Below are positions 1 to 10,528 of a stretch of 64,000 bases of DNA, one piece after another. The translations under genes were made by a program, and so were the position numbers. The DNA comes from Rhizopus arrhizus (lineage: Eukaryota; Mucoromycota; Mucoromycetes; Mucorales; Rhizopodaceae). The notes under the pieces were generated by a model that ran no database searches, was not told the DNA's origin, and worked only from the letters and a program-made list of their open reading frames with translations. The stretch covers positions 868,001-932,000 of the forward strand of contig JAKZZE010000023.1 of assembly GCA_024220505.1 (NCBI GenBank), in the 5' to 3' direction. The first letter of the stretch is position 1, and the number at the start of each line of letters is the position of its first letter.

Positions 1-3000
1 GGCGCGCGAAGCATGGGGATGACCACAGCGACAGGCAGTAGGGCGACCGGGAAGCCACCCCATGCGCCATCGAACCAGTCGACTTCGATCATACACTGTC
101 ATTGGCAGAGTGAGAATGGGATCAACACCCAGGTATGGCCGACAGGCAGAGAGAAGGACTGGTGGATTCGGCTTTCGGTATATGCTTGTAAGGACTTGCG
201 TGCGATAAGCGACAATAGTACGACGAACAGAGGCAGGAGAAGAGAGATAAGTGAGCTTGTCAGCTGTTGAAGCGTGACCATCTGTTAACGTTGGGTTGGA
301 CCAAATAGAGTTTGACTTCAATAAGGCCGGCCAACGGAAACGATTACGGGTGATGATGGGAGTGCTGTCAACGAATGAGAGTATCATCGAAAGTAATGTG
401 TCTTCAGGGAGGAAGTGGACTCTCAGAATGAACTTGAATACCAGTGTAACTGATCTTTCTTTCATTGATGGTAGATTGACCAAGTGCTTGTAGACGCCGG
501 TTGATGAGGCACGATGACCACCGAAAGCCATACGAAGACACAGGTCTTGGGATTTTTCAAGCAAAGCGAGTTGCTTGACCTGGAAGGTGCAGAGGCACAG
601 ACCGTATTCAAACTTTGGTCGAATGAACGTAGAGTATAGACGGCTGGCAGTGAGACGAGAGAAGCTTGGAGATCGAATACCGATGGGCAACAGAGTCGCA
701 CGCATGGGTGATACTGCAGAGGCTGTGTTCCTACGAAGAAGAAGGTCAGTAGATATCTTTCCCTGTGGACTAAAAGGAACGCCAAGATAAGAGAATGAAG
801 GTTCCTTGGGTATGGGAGACCCGTAGAGCTTCATTCGACGTCCTCCATGGTCGCTAGGGCAATTGAGCACTACACACTTGGCAGGATTCCACCTGTATCC
901 AAGGGAGCGCGAGTGATCCTCTGCTCTCATGAGCAACTTTGGCATAACCTCAGGAGCTGCAATGAGAACCACATCATCAGCATACAGTAAGCAGTTGATC
1001 CAGAGGCCACCGAACTCACGTTGGGGCATAGAGCTGTAATACCGAGCTGAGACGGGCAGACGGACATCACGAAGAGCCGCTGGCAGAGTGTTGATGTATA
1101 TGGAATAGAGGAAAGGAGAGAGGATTGAGCCTTGTAATACACCGGTACGAGGCCAAAAGGAGGGAGAGGAGTAACCACCGAGTAGTACTTGAATACTTAC
1201 CTGATCAAATAGGCATTGTAAGATACCAAGCATGGGTTCATACACATGCGTCTCGAGGGCACGCCACACGATAGCACGGTCAACGGTATCATATGCAGAC
1301 TTGATGTCTAGGAATGCAAGTACAGGAGGCTCGCCAGAGTGGTCGATAGTGTGTTGACGACACAATTCATGCAGACACAGAGCCTGATCGAGCGCACTTC
1401 TATGATGGCGGAAACCGCCCTGTACAGGATCCAGAGGAGGAGCAGTAGATTCAAGCTCGGTTTGTAGACAGAGCTCAAACAGCTTACGCATGATCGAGGT
1501 AAGAGAGATAGGTCGATAGTTACCTGGGTCTAAGACATCTCCTTTTTTGTAGATAGGAACTACCTGGGCAGTACGCCAGTCAGAAGGAATAACTGACCAC
1601 TTCCAACAGAGTTGAAAGAGAAGAGTGATGACAGGGACGACCTCATCCACTATCGGCAACAGCATTTCAGTACGGATGTGATCTACACCAGGGGCTTTGC
1701 GTCTCGAAAGACGTTTCAACAAAGCATGGTGTACGGTACTGGTCGAAAATGGACAGCTGGCTTCATCAATGGGATGAGGACCGTCAGGAATGGGAGGGGC
1801 AGGGTATCGAGTGTCAGGCAGATTTGCACCAGAGAACACCTGTTGAAGATGTCTCGCCATGACTGTGGCAGCAACGAGGACCTTCTGGATGAGAGAATTG
1901 TGGTTGGATCACTCGGTTGCGCCGAATCCTACTGACAATAGAGTTAGTATCAGCAAGAGGACCATATGACAACTTGTGACAAAACTGTTTCCAAGTAAAA
2001 CGACGTCGACGACGAAGTTCTGACTTGTACCGCAAGCATGCCAAAGTGTAGTCAGTCCATCTTGCTGCTTTGCTGGGACCAGAGGCTCTTTTCCAAGCAC
2101 GTCTACAAGACTCGCGATGGTCAAACGCGGCCTGCAGGTCGGCTGTCCAGAACCAAGCATGGTGACGACTTTTGGGGCTCTTGCGGCCAACGGACTGATC
2201 CAAACTAGACTGGATAATCTCGATGAACTGAAGAGTCAGTGCATCAATGTCGGGACGTACAGAGGTGTAGACACCATCTGCAGAGGTATATTCTTGAAGC
2301 AACTGAAGGAACGGTCGTATCTTATCCTTGAATAATTGCACATAGGTACAATCATGTTCGGATAGTCTACTTAGGTTCCAGAGTAGTCGAGGATGGTTAG
2401 GTAGAGCAGGTGGAGGAGGCACAAGACAAGAGAGAGTCAAAGGACTGTGATCAGACCCGAGGGAGAGATCGTCATGGACCCTCAGATGTGCATTGTGGAG
2501 CTCTTGAGTGCTAAGAAAGAGGTCAATGATACTGCGATAATGGCTACCTGTAAGACTACTGAACCGCGTGTGGGCATTATAAGTGGGAATACCGTAAGCA
2601 AGTTCAGTGTTCCAGCAAGTGAGGCCATTTTCAACTACCCAGCTGTGTAAGGCATTTCCTCTTGTTGATGTTCGATGATCACCTAACCAGTCACGATGTC
2701 TTGCATTAAAGTCACCGCAAATGATGGTGTTGTGTTGTGAGGGGTGAGATTGAGCGGGTAAACTGTCAAGTACTGCAATTGCTTCATCAACTGATAGTGC
2801 CGGAGGCAGGTATACACAGTGAATCAGCAGGTTTGAGACTTGCACAGAGAGGACATAAGGAGAGGAGGAGGGAAAATGAGTGACTTGATGAGGGCAATCC
2901 GGGTGGACTAAGAGGCTGATACCCATTTCACCACGAAAAGCGTTGTCAACTGGTATTGCATAAGTGTGATACTGCTTCCAATTTGTAAGGAACTTCAACG

Positions 3001-3187
3001 GTGGCAGAAGCCACGTTTCAGTAAGGAAGAGTAGATCTGTAGGGGGGAGGGCGTTAGTAACAGCTTCAATGGTGTGGCGACCACAACCATTGGAGTTCCA
3101 TAAGGACATAGTAATCTTGTTTGTTGTTGTATTTGAAGGAGTGGAAGGGGGGTATATGTTATTATTATGGTTGTTTACCTGACTCAT
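1..3187 (-). pseudogene. LINE ORF2: AP-like endonuclease + reverse transcriptase, one frame break
   Basis: The start ATG (3185-3187) overlaps the ORF1 stop. The first about 430 residues form an endonuclease/exonuclease/phosphatase domain: LTETW, CGDFNARH and GSDHSP carry its metal-binding and catalytic residues. It nicks target DNA for target-primed reverse transcription. The reverse transcriptase follows with RRKAPGVD, NYRPISLTS, LAFLDIKSAYD, GVLQGSILSP and the catalytic YADD (973-984). Near the window edge a C-C-H pattern (ACRCGHPH) suggests the usual C-terminal zinc knuckle, cut off. The endonuclease frame stops at 1814, while the RT frame is open from about 1890 to base 1. One extra base (or two lost) near 1885 therefore separates them. 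No programmed slippage site is obvious, so I read it as damage or a sequencing error. Confidence 0.88.
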
Positions 3188-4254
3188 AACTGTTCAGTGT
3201 CTGGTTCGCCATTACCAGCAGGAACAGGTTGAGGTGCTTCGTCCATGTCGGTATCAACTGGGATGGCTTGCACAGGAGTGAGGGCGGTTGTCTTGATGTG
3301 GTCAGCAAAGGCTTGAGTAGTGATCCATTGCTTGGCAATGAAATCACGAGCCACAGCTGAGCGCACAGTAGGGCGCATACGATCCAGGGCGGTGAGGAGG
3401 TGAGAGGTGTGGATCTGCACCATCTTTTGTTGTTTCTCATTTTCTGAGAGGTCTTTGTATTTGGCATCGCGTAGGTTGGTGGGATCGCGAGGATCAAAAT
3501 CGTTGATTAACTTGATACCAGCTGTATCAAGCTTATTGGTGGCAGTCGAAGCGTATTCGTTGTGGACTAGGAGAGCTACCACGCGGGTGGTAGGGTGGTA
3601 GACGTCGAGGATACGCCAGTTCTCCAGGCCAAGCATACCTACCTTCTTGCGAACGTTGGTGATAGACTCCCTGAAGCGACAAGGAAGGTAAAGGTATTGG
3701 AACCCGTTATTTGCAGGAGGAGGAGCAAAGGTACGGGCAGCGACCTGAAGTTGGCGTTTGGAAGGTGCCTTACGGGTGCGGTTAGTAGCCTTGGGCTTGG
3801 ATGGCTGCGTGGTACGCATACCCTTACGAGCAGCCGAGGCGAACGAGGAAGTTGTAGGTGCAGGAGTGGAGGTAGGAGTGGGAGGTGACTTCCACTTGGA
3901 GGCCTCAGATCCAGCAGGCTTGTTAACTGCTACAGTTTTGGGTGCAGCAGGAAGTGAGGCATTAAGAGTCTCCAGCTCTTTAATACGGCGATGAGCCGCC
4001 TCAAGGTCAGCTCTTAGGTCCTGGTTCTCTTTCGTCAGAGCTTCCAGGTGTGCAAGGCGTTGACCTTGGCTTGTAATCATGGCCATGATCGGTTGGAACC
4101 AATCAGGCATACCGGGAAGGATACCAAAGTCAAGAGGCCCATTAAGTGAGAGGGCCGATGCGGTAGGAGCAGTGGCAGGGCCAAAATGAAAATCTGGCTC
4201 GCTTGTCAGTGTGGTGGTGGTGGTAGTAGGGTTGGTGATATTGGCTATGTCCAT
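3184..4254 (-). CDS. LINE ORF1, nucleic-acid-binding coat-like protein
   Basis: About 356 residues from the ATG at 4254. The frame stays open upstream to 4404 and beyond but has no ATG there. The N-terminal part is rich in S/T/P. A heptad-like coiled coil follows (QRLAHLEALTKENQDLRADL and the next 15 residues). Then comes a K/R/P-rich linker and a globular region starting FQYLYLPCRFRESITNVRKK that resembles the RRM-like fold of L1 ORF1 proteins. No CCHC knuckle is seen. By family knowledge such proteins trimerise and bind element RNA. The stop TGA shares bases with the ORF2 ATG (ATGA at 3184-3187), which suggests ORF2 is translated by termination-reinitiation. The frame is intact. Confidence 0.78.
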   Translation of the reverse strand: MDIANITNPTTTTTTLTSEPDFHFGPATAPTASALSLNGPLDFGILPGMPDWFQPIMAMITSQGQRLAHLEALTKENQDLRADLEAAHRRIKELETLNASLPAAPKTVAVNKPAGSEASKWKSPPTPTSTPAPTTSSFASAARKGMRTTQPSKPKATNRTRKAPSKRQLQVAARTFAPPPANNGFQYLYLPCRFRESITNVRKKVGMLGLENWRILDVYHPTTRVVALLVHNEYASTATNKLDTAGIKLINDFDPRDPTNLRDAKYKDLSENEKQQKMVQIHTSHLLTALDRMRPTVRSAVARDFIAKQWITTQAFADHIKTTALTPVQAIPVDTDMDEAPQPVPAGNGEPDTEQL

Positions 4255-4404
4255 GTTGTGCTTTGGCTTACCGGTTGGATGACGATCAATATCAATAGGT
4301 AAGAAGGGCGGAGAACGATCTGCGAGGGTGCGTTTAGTGGCGGCAGAGGGTTCAGGGTCAGGGGAAGTTTGGTTTTTGTTGTTGCTGTTCTTCTGACTGT
4401 CCAA

Positions 4405-6183
4405 AGGAGTATTTGTTGGATTTCTCGATGGAATTTCGATCTTAGAAGGTGAGAGTTGTTTTTTGTTGTTTATCTTGGATGGATTGATTGAACTAATGAT
4501 GGATTGCTTTGTTTTTCTTTAAAGAAGTGTGAACGGATGATTGTTTAGCCGTGAAAATTGGTGTAACAATCAAAAGTGCGAAAGAAGTTGAAATTGCACG
4601 GTAGGACTAGTAACCAAAAATGAAGGAGCTTGCGGGAGTCTTTGATTTACTAGTAGAAACGATATATCTGTAAGTAGACTTGTTATTAATTCACTTCAAT
4701 TACTACGGAACCAAGGCGACTGAAAAACCTACTCGTATAATTGGTACCAGAAATCAACAACACAGGAGATATATTCGCGTAAGAAAAAGGTAGGTGTAAG
4801 CTGTCAATAATTCGAGAGAAAAGATCGACAGAAGTTGAAAATAGAGGGGATAAAACCAAAATATACAATGGAAAGTATAGAGTGATTGTTTTTCCTTTTT
4901 TTTTATGAATAAAAATAATATTTCTTTATTGAATTAAGAATTAACTTCTTTTATACTTTTTACAACGCGTAAAACTGACATTCACAATGTCGACATGTCA
5001 AACTAAAAACAAAATAAATAAAATAAAATAAAAAATTAACTAAAATAAACTAAACTGGCTGCTGGACTAAGATGATAATTGATAAACTGATTCTTGGCAA
5101 CAAAAAAGAACCGAAATGATACAAGCCTAGACATTAGACTGTCTGACTTGAAGAAAATAAATGAAATGCAGAGAAGAGGAAGAAGGATCGTCGACTTGTC
5201 CAAGGAAGCTCCGCTGGGACAACAATTCATTCACCGAGAATGTTCAAACACCGTCCCAACTTGCTACCGGCACACCAAGGCCAACCTTCGGACTTGAATT
5301 TCTTCATTTCTACATTTCTTTTAATTTCTTCAATGTCTTCAATGTCTTCATTCGCCATGTACAACTTGCAACCTCTTGTTAAACCAAAGCTTCAGACCCA
5401 AAGGAGAAGTGTCCAAGAATATTTTAAAATAATAAAAGTAGAACTTTTATTATGTAGTAGCCACAGAAATAAGAAAAATATTCTTTTCAAATCGAGTTTA
5501 CCAATATTCACCATAGTATCAAAGCTGACAGTTGCTAATATGTTTGTTATGTCTAGTTTCGCTATACGGTGAAGTGATAACAGAAACCAATTAATAGAAG
5601 ACTGTAAAGACTATTAATGTACAATAACAACAAAGTTAACAATATAAACTAGTTCTTGACTTCAATTGCTTGAACGTGCAAAAAGAATTTACTCGGCACC
5701 CAAAATTAATTTTAGCGGGAAGAAAGCCTTTTGTTTATTACTTTACAACAATAGATACTTTGGAATAACATATTAATATAAAGGTAATTGGGGAAAATAT
5801 ACAATTGTAAAGAGGATTATGGTGATTTTTGATAAATAAATTATATGATGTATCAATTGAGTATTCGTCTTCATGTTGATTTTAATGGTGTTCTTTTCTG
5901 TTTAGTGTGCTGGCACATTGGGTGAATAATGCGTCCAGAGATCGTCTTCTTGATGTATCCTGTGAGGGTAGAAAATAATAGGTAAGAAAAATAATGTCGG
6001 CCAATTGTGACGTGTGTCTTTTCAATTCCCGATGCGGTGAAGCTGATTATTTTCCTTTCCCCTTATTTTCGTTTACATTTTCTTCAATAACGTCTGTTAG
6101 AGTTATCCAACCACACCGAAAAGCATACCATTCGAATCGCCATGAAAAGGAGCATCTTTTGAATACAAAATAAGCTTTAAAAA
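4405..6183. other. AT-rich stretch, no gene recognised
   Basis: Contains the probable LINE 5' leader (to about 4620) and then AT-rich DNA with short frames of at most 110 codons that match nothing I know. There is a poly-T/AATAAA-like patch around 4890-4935. I see no splice-consistent coding and no terminal repeats. The stretch ends at the TCA target duplication of E1. Confidence 0.5.
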
Positions 6184-6186
6184 TCA

Positions 6187-9100
6187 CACTGCAAATAATA
6201 GTGCAAATTCGTTACCTGATTGACTAGCAATCTTGCGAAATAATTTACATTCGTGTACAATCAGGTAAGAGATTTATCCACGCACAGCCTCCTGTCTCTG
6301 CCACAAATCGTGTAAGTTATTGTTCGCCCTTTGGTTATGTGATGGTACAAGATTTGTGGCCAACACAGGAGACTGTTGGGAGACTTTTTCGTTAACTGAT
6401 CTTGCAAGATGGATCTTTCATCAGTTACGTTGTGGCTCTTGTTTATTATCAATTTGATATCTAATGGTGCTTGGCAACCAATCACGCTTTGTAAAACACT
6501 ACTTTATTTGTCTTTTTGCTCTTTTATAAACCACTCATATTGCCTTATATACTTCTTTATGAATCACTTATATTGCTTTATATACACAAAAAAATAGGGA
6601 TTTTGTTTATAAAAATAGCTTTTTTTTATTTAAATAAAATAATTATAATATATAGTATTTCTTTGCTTGTAGCGTTTTAAAAGTGTACTTGACTTACCTA
6701 ATGTCACCAGAACAGCAGCATCTAATCTAAAAATACATCAATTAGTCTCGTGGAACTCAAAAAGTTCTCAAAAGAAAAAAGAAAAAAAAAAAAGCCAAGC
6801 TCAAGAATTCAAAGACACAAGGATTCAAGGATTCAAGGACTTGAGCACTCAAAGCAAAAGAAAAGACATCAGTACTTAAGAACCAAAGTAAAAACAAGGA
6901 AAGAAACAGAAAGAGGCCAAAGCAAAGCAGCATTCATCTATAACATTTATTAGCTATCGTGTATATGTAGTAAAAGCAATAGTACCTTTCTTTAGATAGA
7001 CCATGGGAAGAAAACTAGCTAAGCGTATACTCATAAGTAAAAAAAAGCAGCAGGCATCTATAATAATTATTAGCTATTGAGTGTGTTGTATCCACACAAC
7101 TAGTAAAGTGAACATTCATGGATAAACGAGAGATCTCCGCAATAGCCAACTTTGCCCTGTTGTCTCTATCGGTGTTCCCACGACTATATCGGAACCTGAT
7201 TATAACAACGGCAGTTCAATCCAACTTTATTCGATAATTATCGTTAGATCAATAATTTATCTACTTCATTGTCCCTTGATTCGTCAAGAAGACAGCGGCT
7301 ATTGATTATCTACTATCTTTCCTTTATCTTCCCATTCTTCCCACATCATTCTTTTAACCGATTAATTGAAATAGCGGTAAAGATCCAGACATCCAAAAGT
7401 ATAAATAGCCTCAAATGTTTTTATTAATAAAGCAACATATAATCTTTAGTTTCACAACTATTGTCTTTTTTTAGTTTTTGTCTCTTATTTTAATACTTGG
7501 CAAAACAGAGTGTATGTAGTAAAAGTAATAATACCTTGCTTTAGATGGACCATGAAAAAAAAAAAAAGAAAAGAAAAAAAGAAACTACTCAAGCTTATAT
7601 CAACAAGGAAAAGAAGAAGCAATGATAATCCTGGGAAAAAGACTTTATAAAGACCATTCAAACCATAAAGAAAGCAGCCGATACACCTTTACTACAGTAA
7701 AAGCACCATTAGAGCTGGAATAGAATATATATAATATTAAGAACTTACCTTTTATAAAAAAGAGAAGAAGAAAAAAGAAAAAAAAAAAAAACAGAAGTGC
7801 GTTTTTTGTAGCCTTATTTTACCAATGTTACACTTATTCAATGTCTATCCATATTAGAAATCAAAAACTGTTGCTTTTCATATAGTTTACATTTAATGGT
7901 ATCCCAAAAGGTAACTGATACATTACTTGAACAAGGTTTATTACTTGGATGCAATATGTTTAGCATGAAGGGTATTATTTTATTTTATTTTTTACTTGAA
8001 ATAAAAAAAAAAGTCGGTATCTTAACAAATTATAGCAGTAAAACAATATCTTTTTTTTTCTCCCTTGTTTTGTTTCATGGAATATACTAGATGTCAAAGG
8101 TACAAAAGATAAAAAAGAATGCTCAAGTATTGATCATATGTAAGTTTATAAAAAAAAAGTAACAACCAAGTCTAATGTCAGTTTCTTTTTTTTTTTTTAC
8201 ATTAGGAATTCCTAATGGGACACATTCGGATGATGAACATGAGCCACATGAGCAAAGTTGTTCGTTTTAACACGATAAAACTATAAGAATATCAAACTTA
8301 TATTGTTGCTTGTTGTTGAAAAGCCCTTTTGATAAAGGAAGTTGGCAATGTTAACATCTCTAATGGCTAATGGCTAATGGCAAATTACACCCATGTGCAA
8401 ACATAAAGTAAGTAATGAACCAATATAGCTTAAAAATATATATTCTCTTGTATTATTTGTCATAAAAAATAATAAAGCAATCTATTTACTTGAAACACAA
8501 AAACTTTTGCTTGTATTTGTTAATTATAACTGCCTTGTAATAAAATTTGAGCAGAGCTTCTTTATTTTTTTATTCTTTTTAGAATATACATGTATCCTTT
8601 TGTTATAATGCAAGAACATTTGCATTTCTATAAAGTATATTTGCTGTTAAATTATTGTTTTCATTTGAATAAGGAATCTTTTATTGCTATATTCTTTTTT
8701 TTTTTTACTCAGTCTTTTTCTTTAACTTTGTCTTTTTTTTTTTACTTTTAATTTTTCAGCTTCTTTTTTTTTTTCCCAAACGCAACTATTTTGTTACGTT
8801 CTGTTACACGCTTCAAATGAACTAAGCTAAAGATCACAGACTGCCTTCCAAATATGTATTCTTTTGATCAAAATAATCACATTGTGCTTTTGTTTTCCGC
8901 ATTTTGTCCTCAAAAATAAAAAAAGAAAATATCGGCCTTTAAACAATGGAGAGAAATACGCTTTCCAAAAAAAGATCATTTGTAAAAAAAGACATTTTTT
9001 TAAAAATGTGAATAACTCCATGAATATTTACCCTACAAATAAAATAATAACATCGTTAAATTTCTTTATTTTTTTCGTATCTAAATCTTTTTTCAAAATT

Positions 9101-9219
9101 CGAAAATGATCAATACAGCAAGATTTAATTTTTTTCAGGAAAAAAAATAACAATCCGTTACCCAAAAGAAGAGCAATCTTGCGCAATCCGGTACATAATT
9201 GGAACGATTATTTGCAGTG
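6187..9219 (-). mobile_element. E1: non-autonomous CACTA/Plavaka-like transposon
   Basis: Starts CACTGCAAATAATAG and ends ATTATTTGCAGTG, with the 3 bp target duplication TCA at 6184-6186 and 9220-9222, as expected for the CACTA superfamily. There is no transposase. The element is an A arm (6187 to about 7830) joined to a B arm (about 7830-9219), and both arms are repeated in E2, E3, E5 and, where visible, E6. It is therefore an internally deleted derivative that would need transposase from elsewhere. Orientation is assigned by the arms: A is on the left here and on the right in E2, E3 and E5. Removing the solo LTR at 7084-7507 leaves about 2.6 kb, the size of E5. Confidence 0.85.
7084..7507 (+). 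repeat. Solo LTR, family LTR1, inside E1
   Basis: TGTTGTATCC...TTGGCAAAACA with 5 bp duplication GAGTG at 7079-7083 and 7508-7512. The interrupted sequence matches the uninterrupted A arm of E2 near 15470. It has a TATA box (TATAAATAG, about 7400) and an AATAAA signal about 25 bp further on, as expected of U3/R. A second copy lies inverted at 24070-24492. No full-length parent is in the window. Confidence 0.9.
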
Positions 9220-10528
9220 TCACACTGCAAATAATGTTGCGCCTTTGACGTAGAATTCTGATATCGGTGACAGTCATAGGTCCACAGATTTTAAAGTTTT
9301 TTTTTAAGAAAACATTATATCTTGCTGTATTGGTCATTTTCGAAATATGAAAAAAGATTTAGATGCGAAAAAAATAAAGAAATTAAGTAATGTTATTTTT
9401 TTCATTGTAAGGTAAATATTCATAAAGTTATTCACGTTTTAAAAAAATGTCTTTTTTTTTACAGATGATCTTTTTTTGGAAAGCTTGTTCTCCTCTATCG
9501 TTGAAAGACCGATATCTTCTTTTTTTTATTTTTGAGGGCAAAATGCGGAAAACAAAAACACATTGTGATTATTTTGATCAGAAGAATACATATTAGGAAG
9601 GCAGTCTGTGCTTTTTAGCTTAGCTCATTAGAAACGTGTAACAGAATGTAACAAAATAGTTGCGTTTGGGAAAAAAAAAGAAGCTGAAAAATTAAAAGTA
9701 AAAAAAAAAGACAAAGTTAAAAAAAAAAAGACCTAGTAAAAAAAAAAAAAAAAAAAAAAAAGAGCATAGCAATAAAATGTTACTTATTCAAATGAAAACA
9801 ATAACCTAACAGTAAACATGTTTTATAAAAATACAAATGCTTTTACATTATAACAAAAGAATACGTGTATATTCTAAAAAGAATAAAAAAAAAGAAGCTT
9901 TGTTAACATCTTGTTACAAGGCAATTATAATTAATAGATACAAGCACAATTTTTTTGTTTTTCAAGTAAATAAAGTGCTTTATTATTTTTTATGACGAAT
10001 AATATAAAAGAATATATGTTTTTAAGCTTATATTAGTTCATTACTTACTTTATGTTTGCACATGGGTGTAATTTGCCATTAGCCATTAGCCATTAGAGAT
10101 GTTAACATTGCCAACTTCCTTTATCAAAAAGGGCTTTTCAACAACAAGCAACAATATAAGTTTGATATTCTTATAGTTTTATCGTGTTAAAACGAACAAC
10201 TTTGCTCATGTGGCTCATGTTCGTCATCCGAATGTGTCCCATTAGGAATTCCTAATGTAAAAAAACAAAAAAAAAAAAAAAAAAACCGACATTAGCCTTG
10301 GTTGTTATTTTTTTTTTTTATAAACTTACATATGGTCAATACTTGAGCTTTTTTTTTATCTTTTGTACCTTTGACATCTAGTGTATTCCATGAAACAAAA
10401 CAAGGGAGAAAAAAAAAGGTTACTTTAAGCACCGACTTTGTTTTAAATTTAACATGTTTTTTTTTATCAGGCATATTTTCTCTTTCTACCTATTTTCTTT
10501 GCTATTTCCAAATTTAAAAAATATAAAC

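Larger units (their letters stand above)
1..4404 (-). mobile_element. LINE-type non-LTR retrotransposon, 3' end cut by window
   Basis: Two minus-strand frames in LINE order: ORF1 (coiled coil, then a basic/RRM-like region) and ORF2 (endonuclease, then reverse transcriptase). No LTR is seen. The coding part is visibly richer in G+C than the AT-rich elements to its right, which marks it as a different class with its own base composition. The 3' end and any tail lie outside the window, and I could not fix the 5' end; the AT-rich stretch to about 4620 may be 5' UTR. ORF2 carries one frame break near 1885, so this copy is probably inactive. LINE-1-like elements are known in Mucoromycota; assignment to a named family would need a search. 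Confidence 0.88.

Noticed and set aside
2117..2650. Plus-strand frames at 2117-2335 and 2447-2650
   Set aside because: Antisense shadows of the LINE endonuclease frame.
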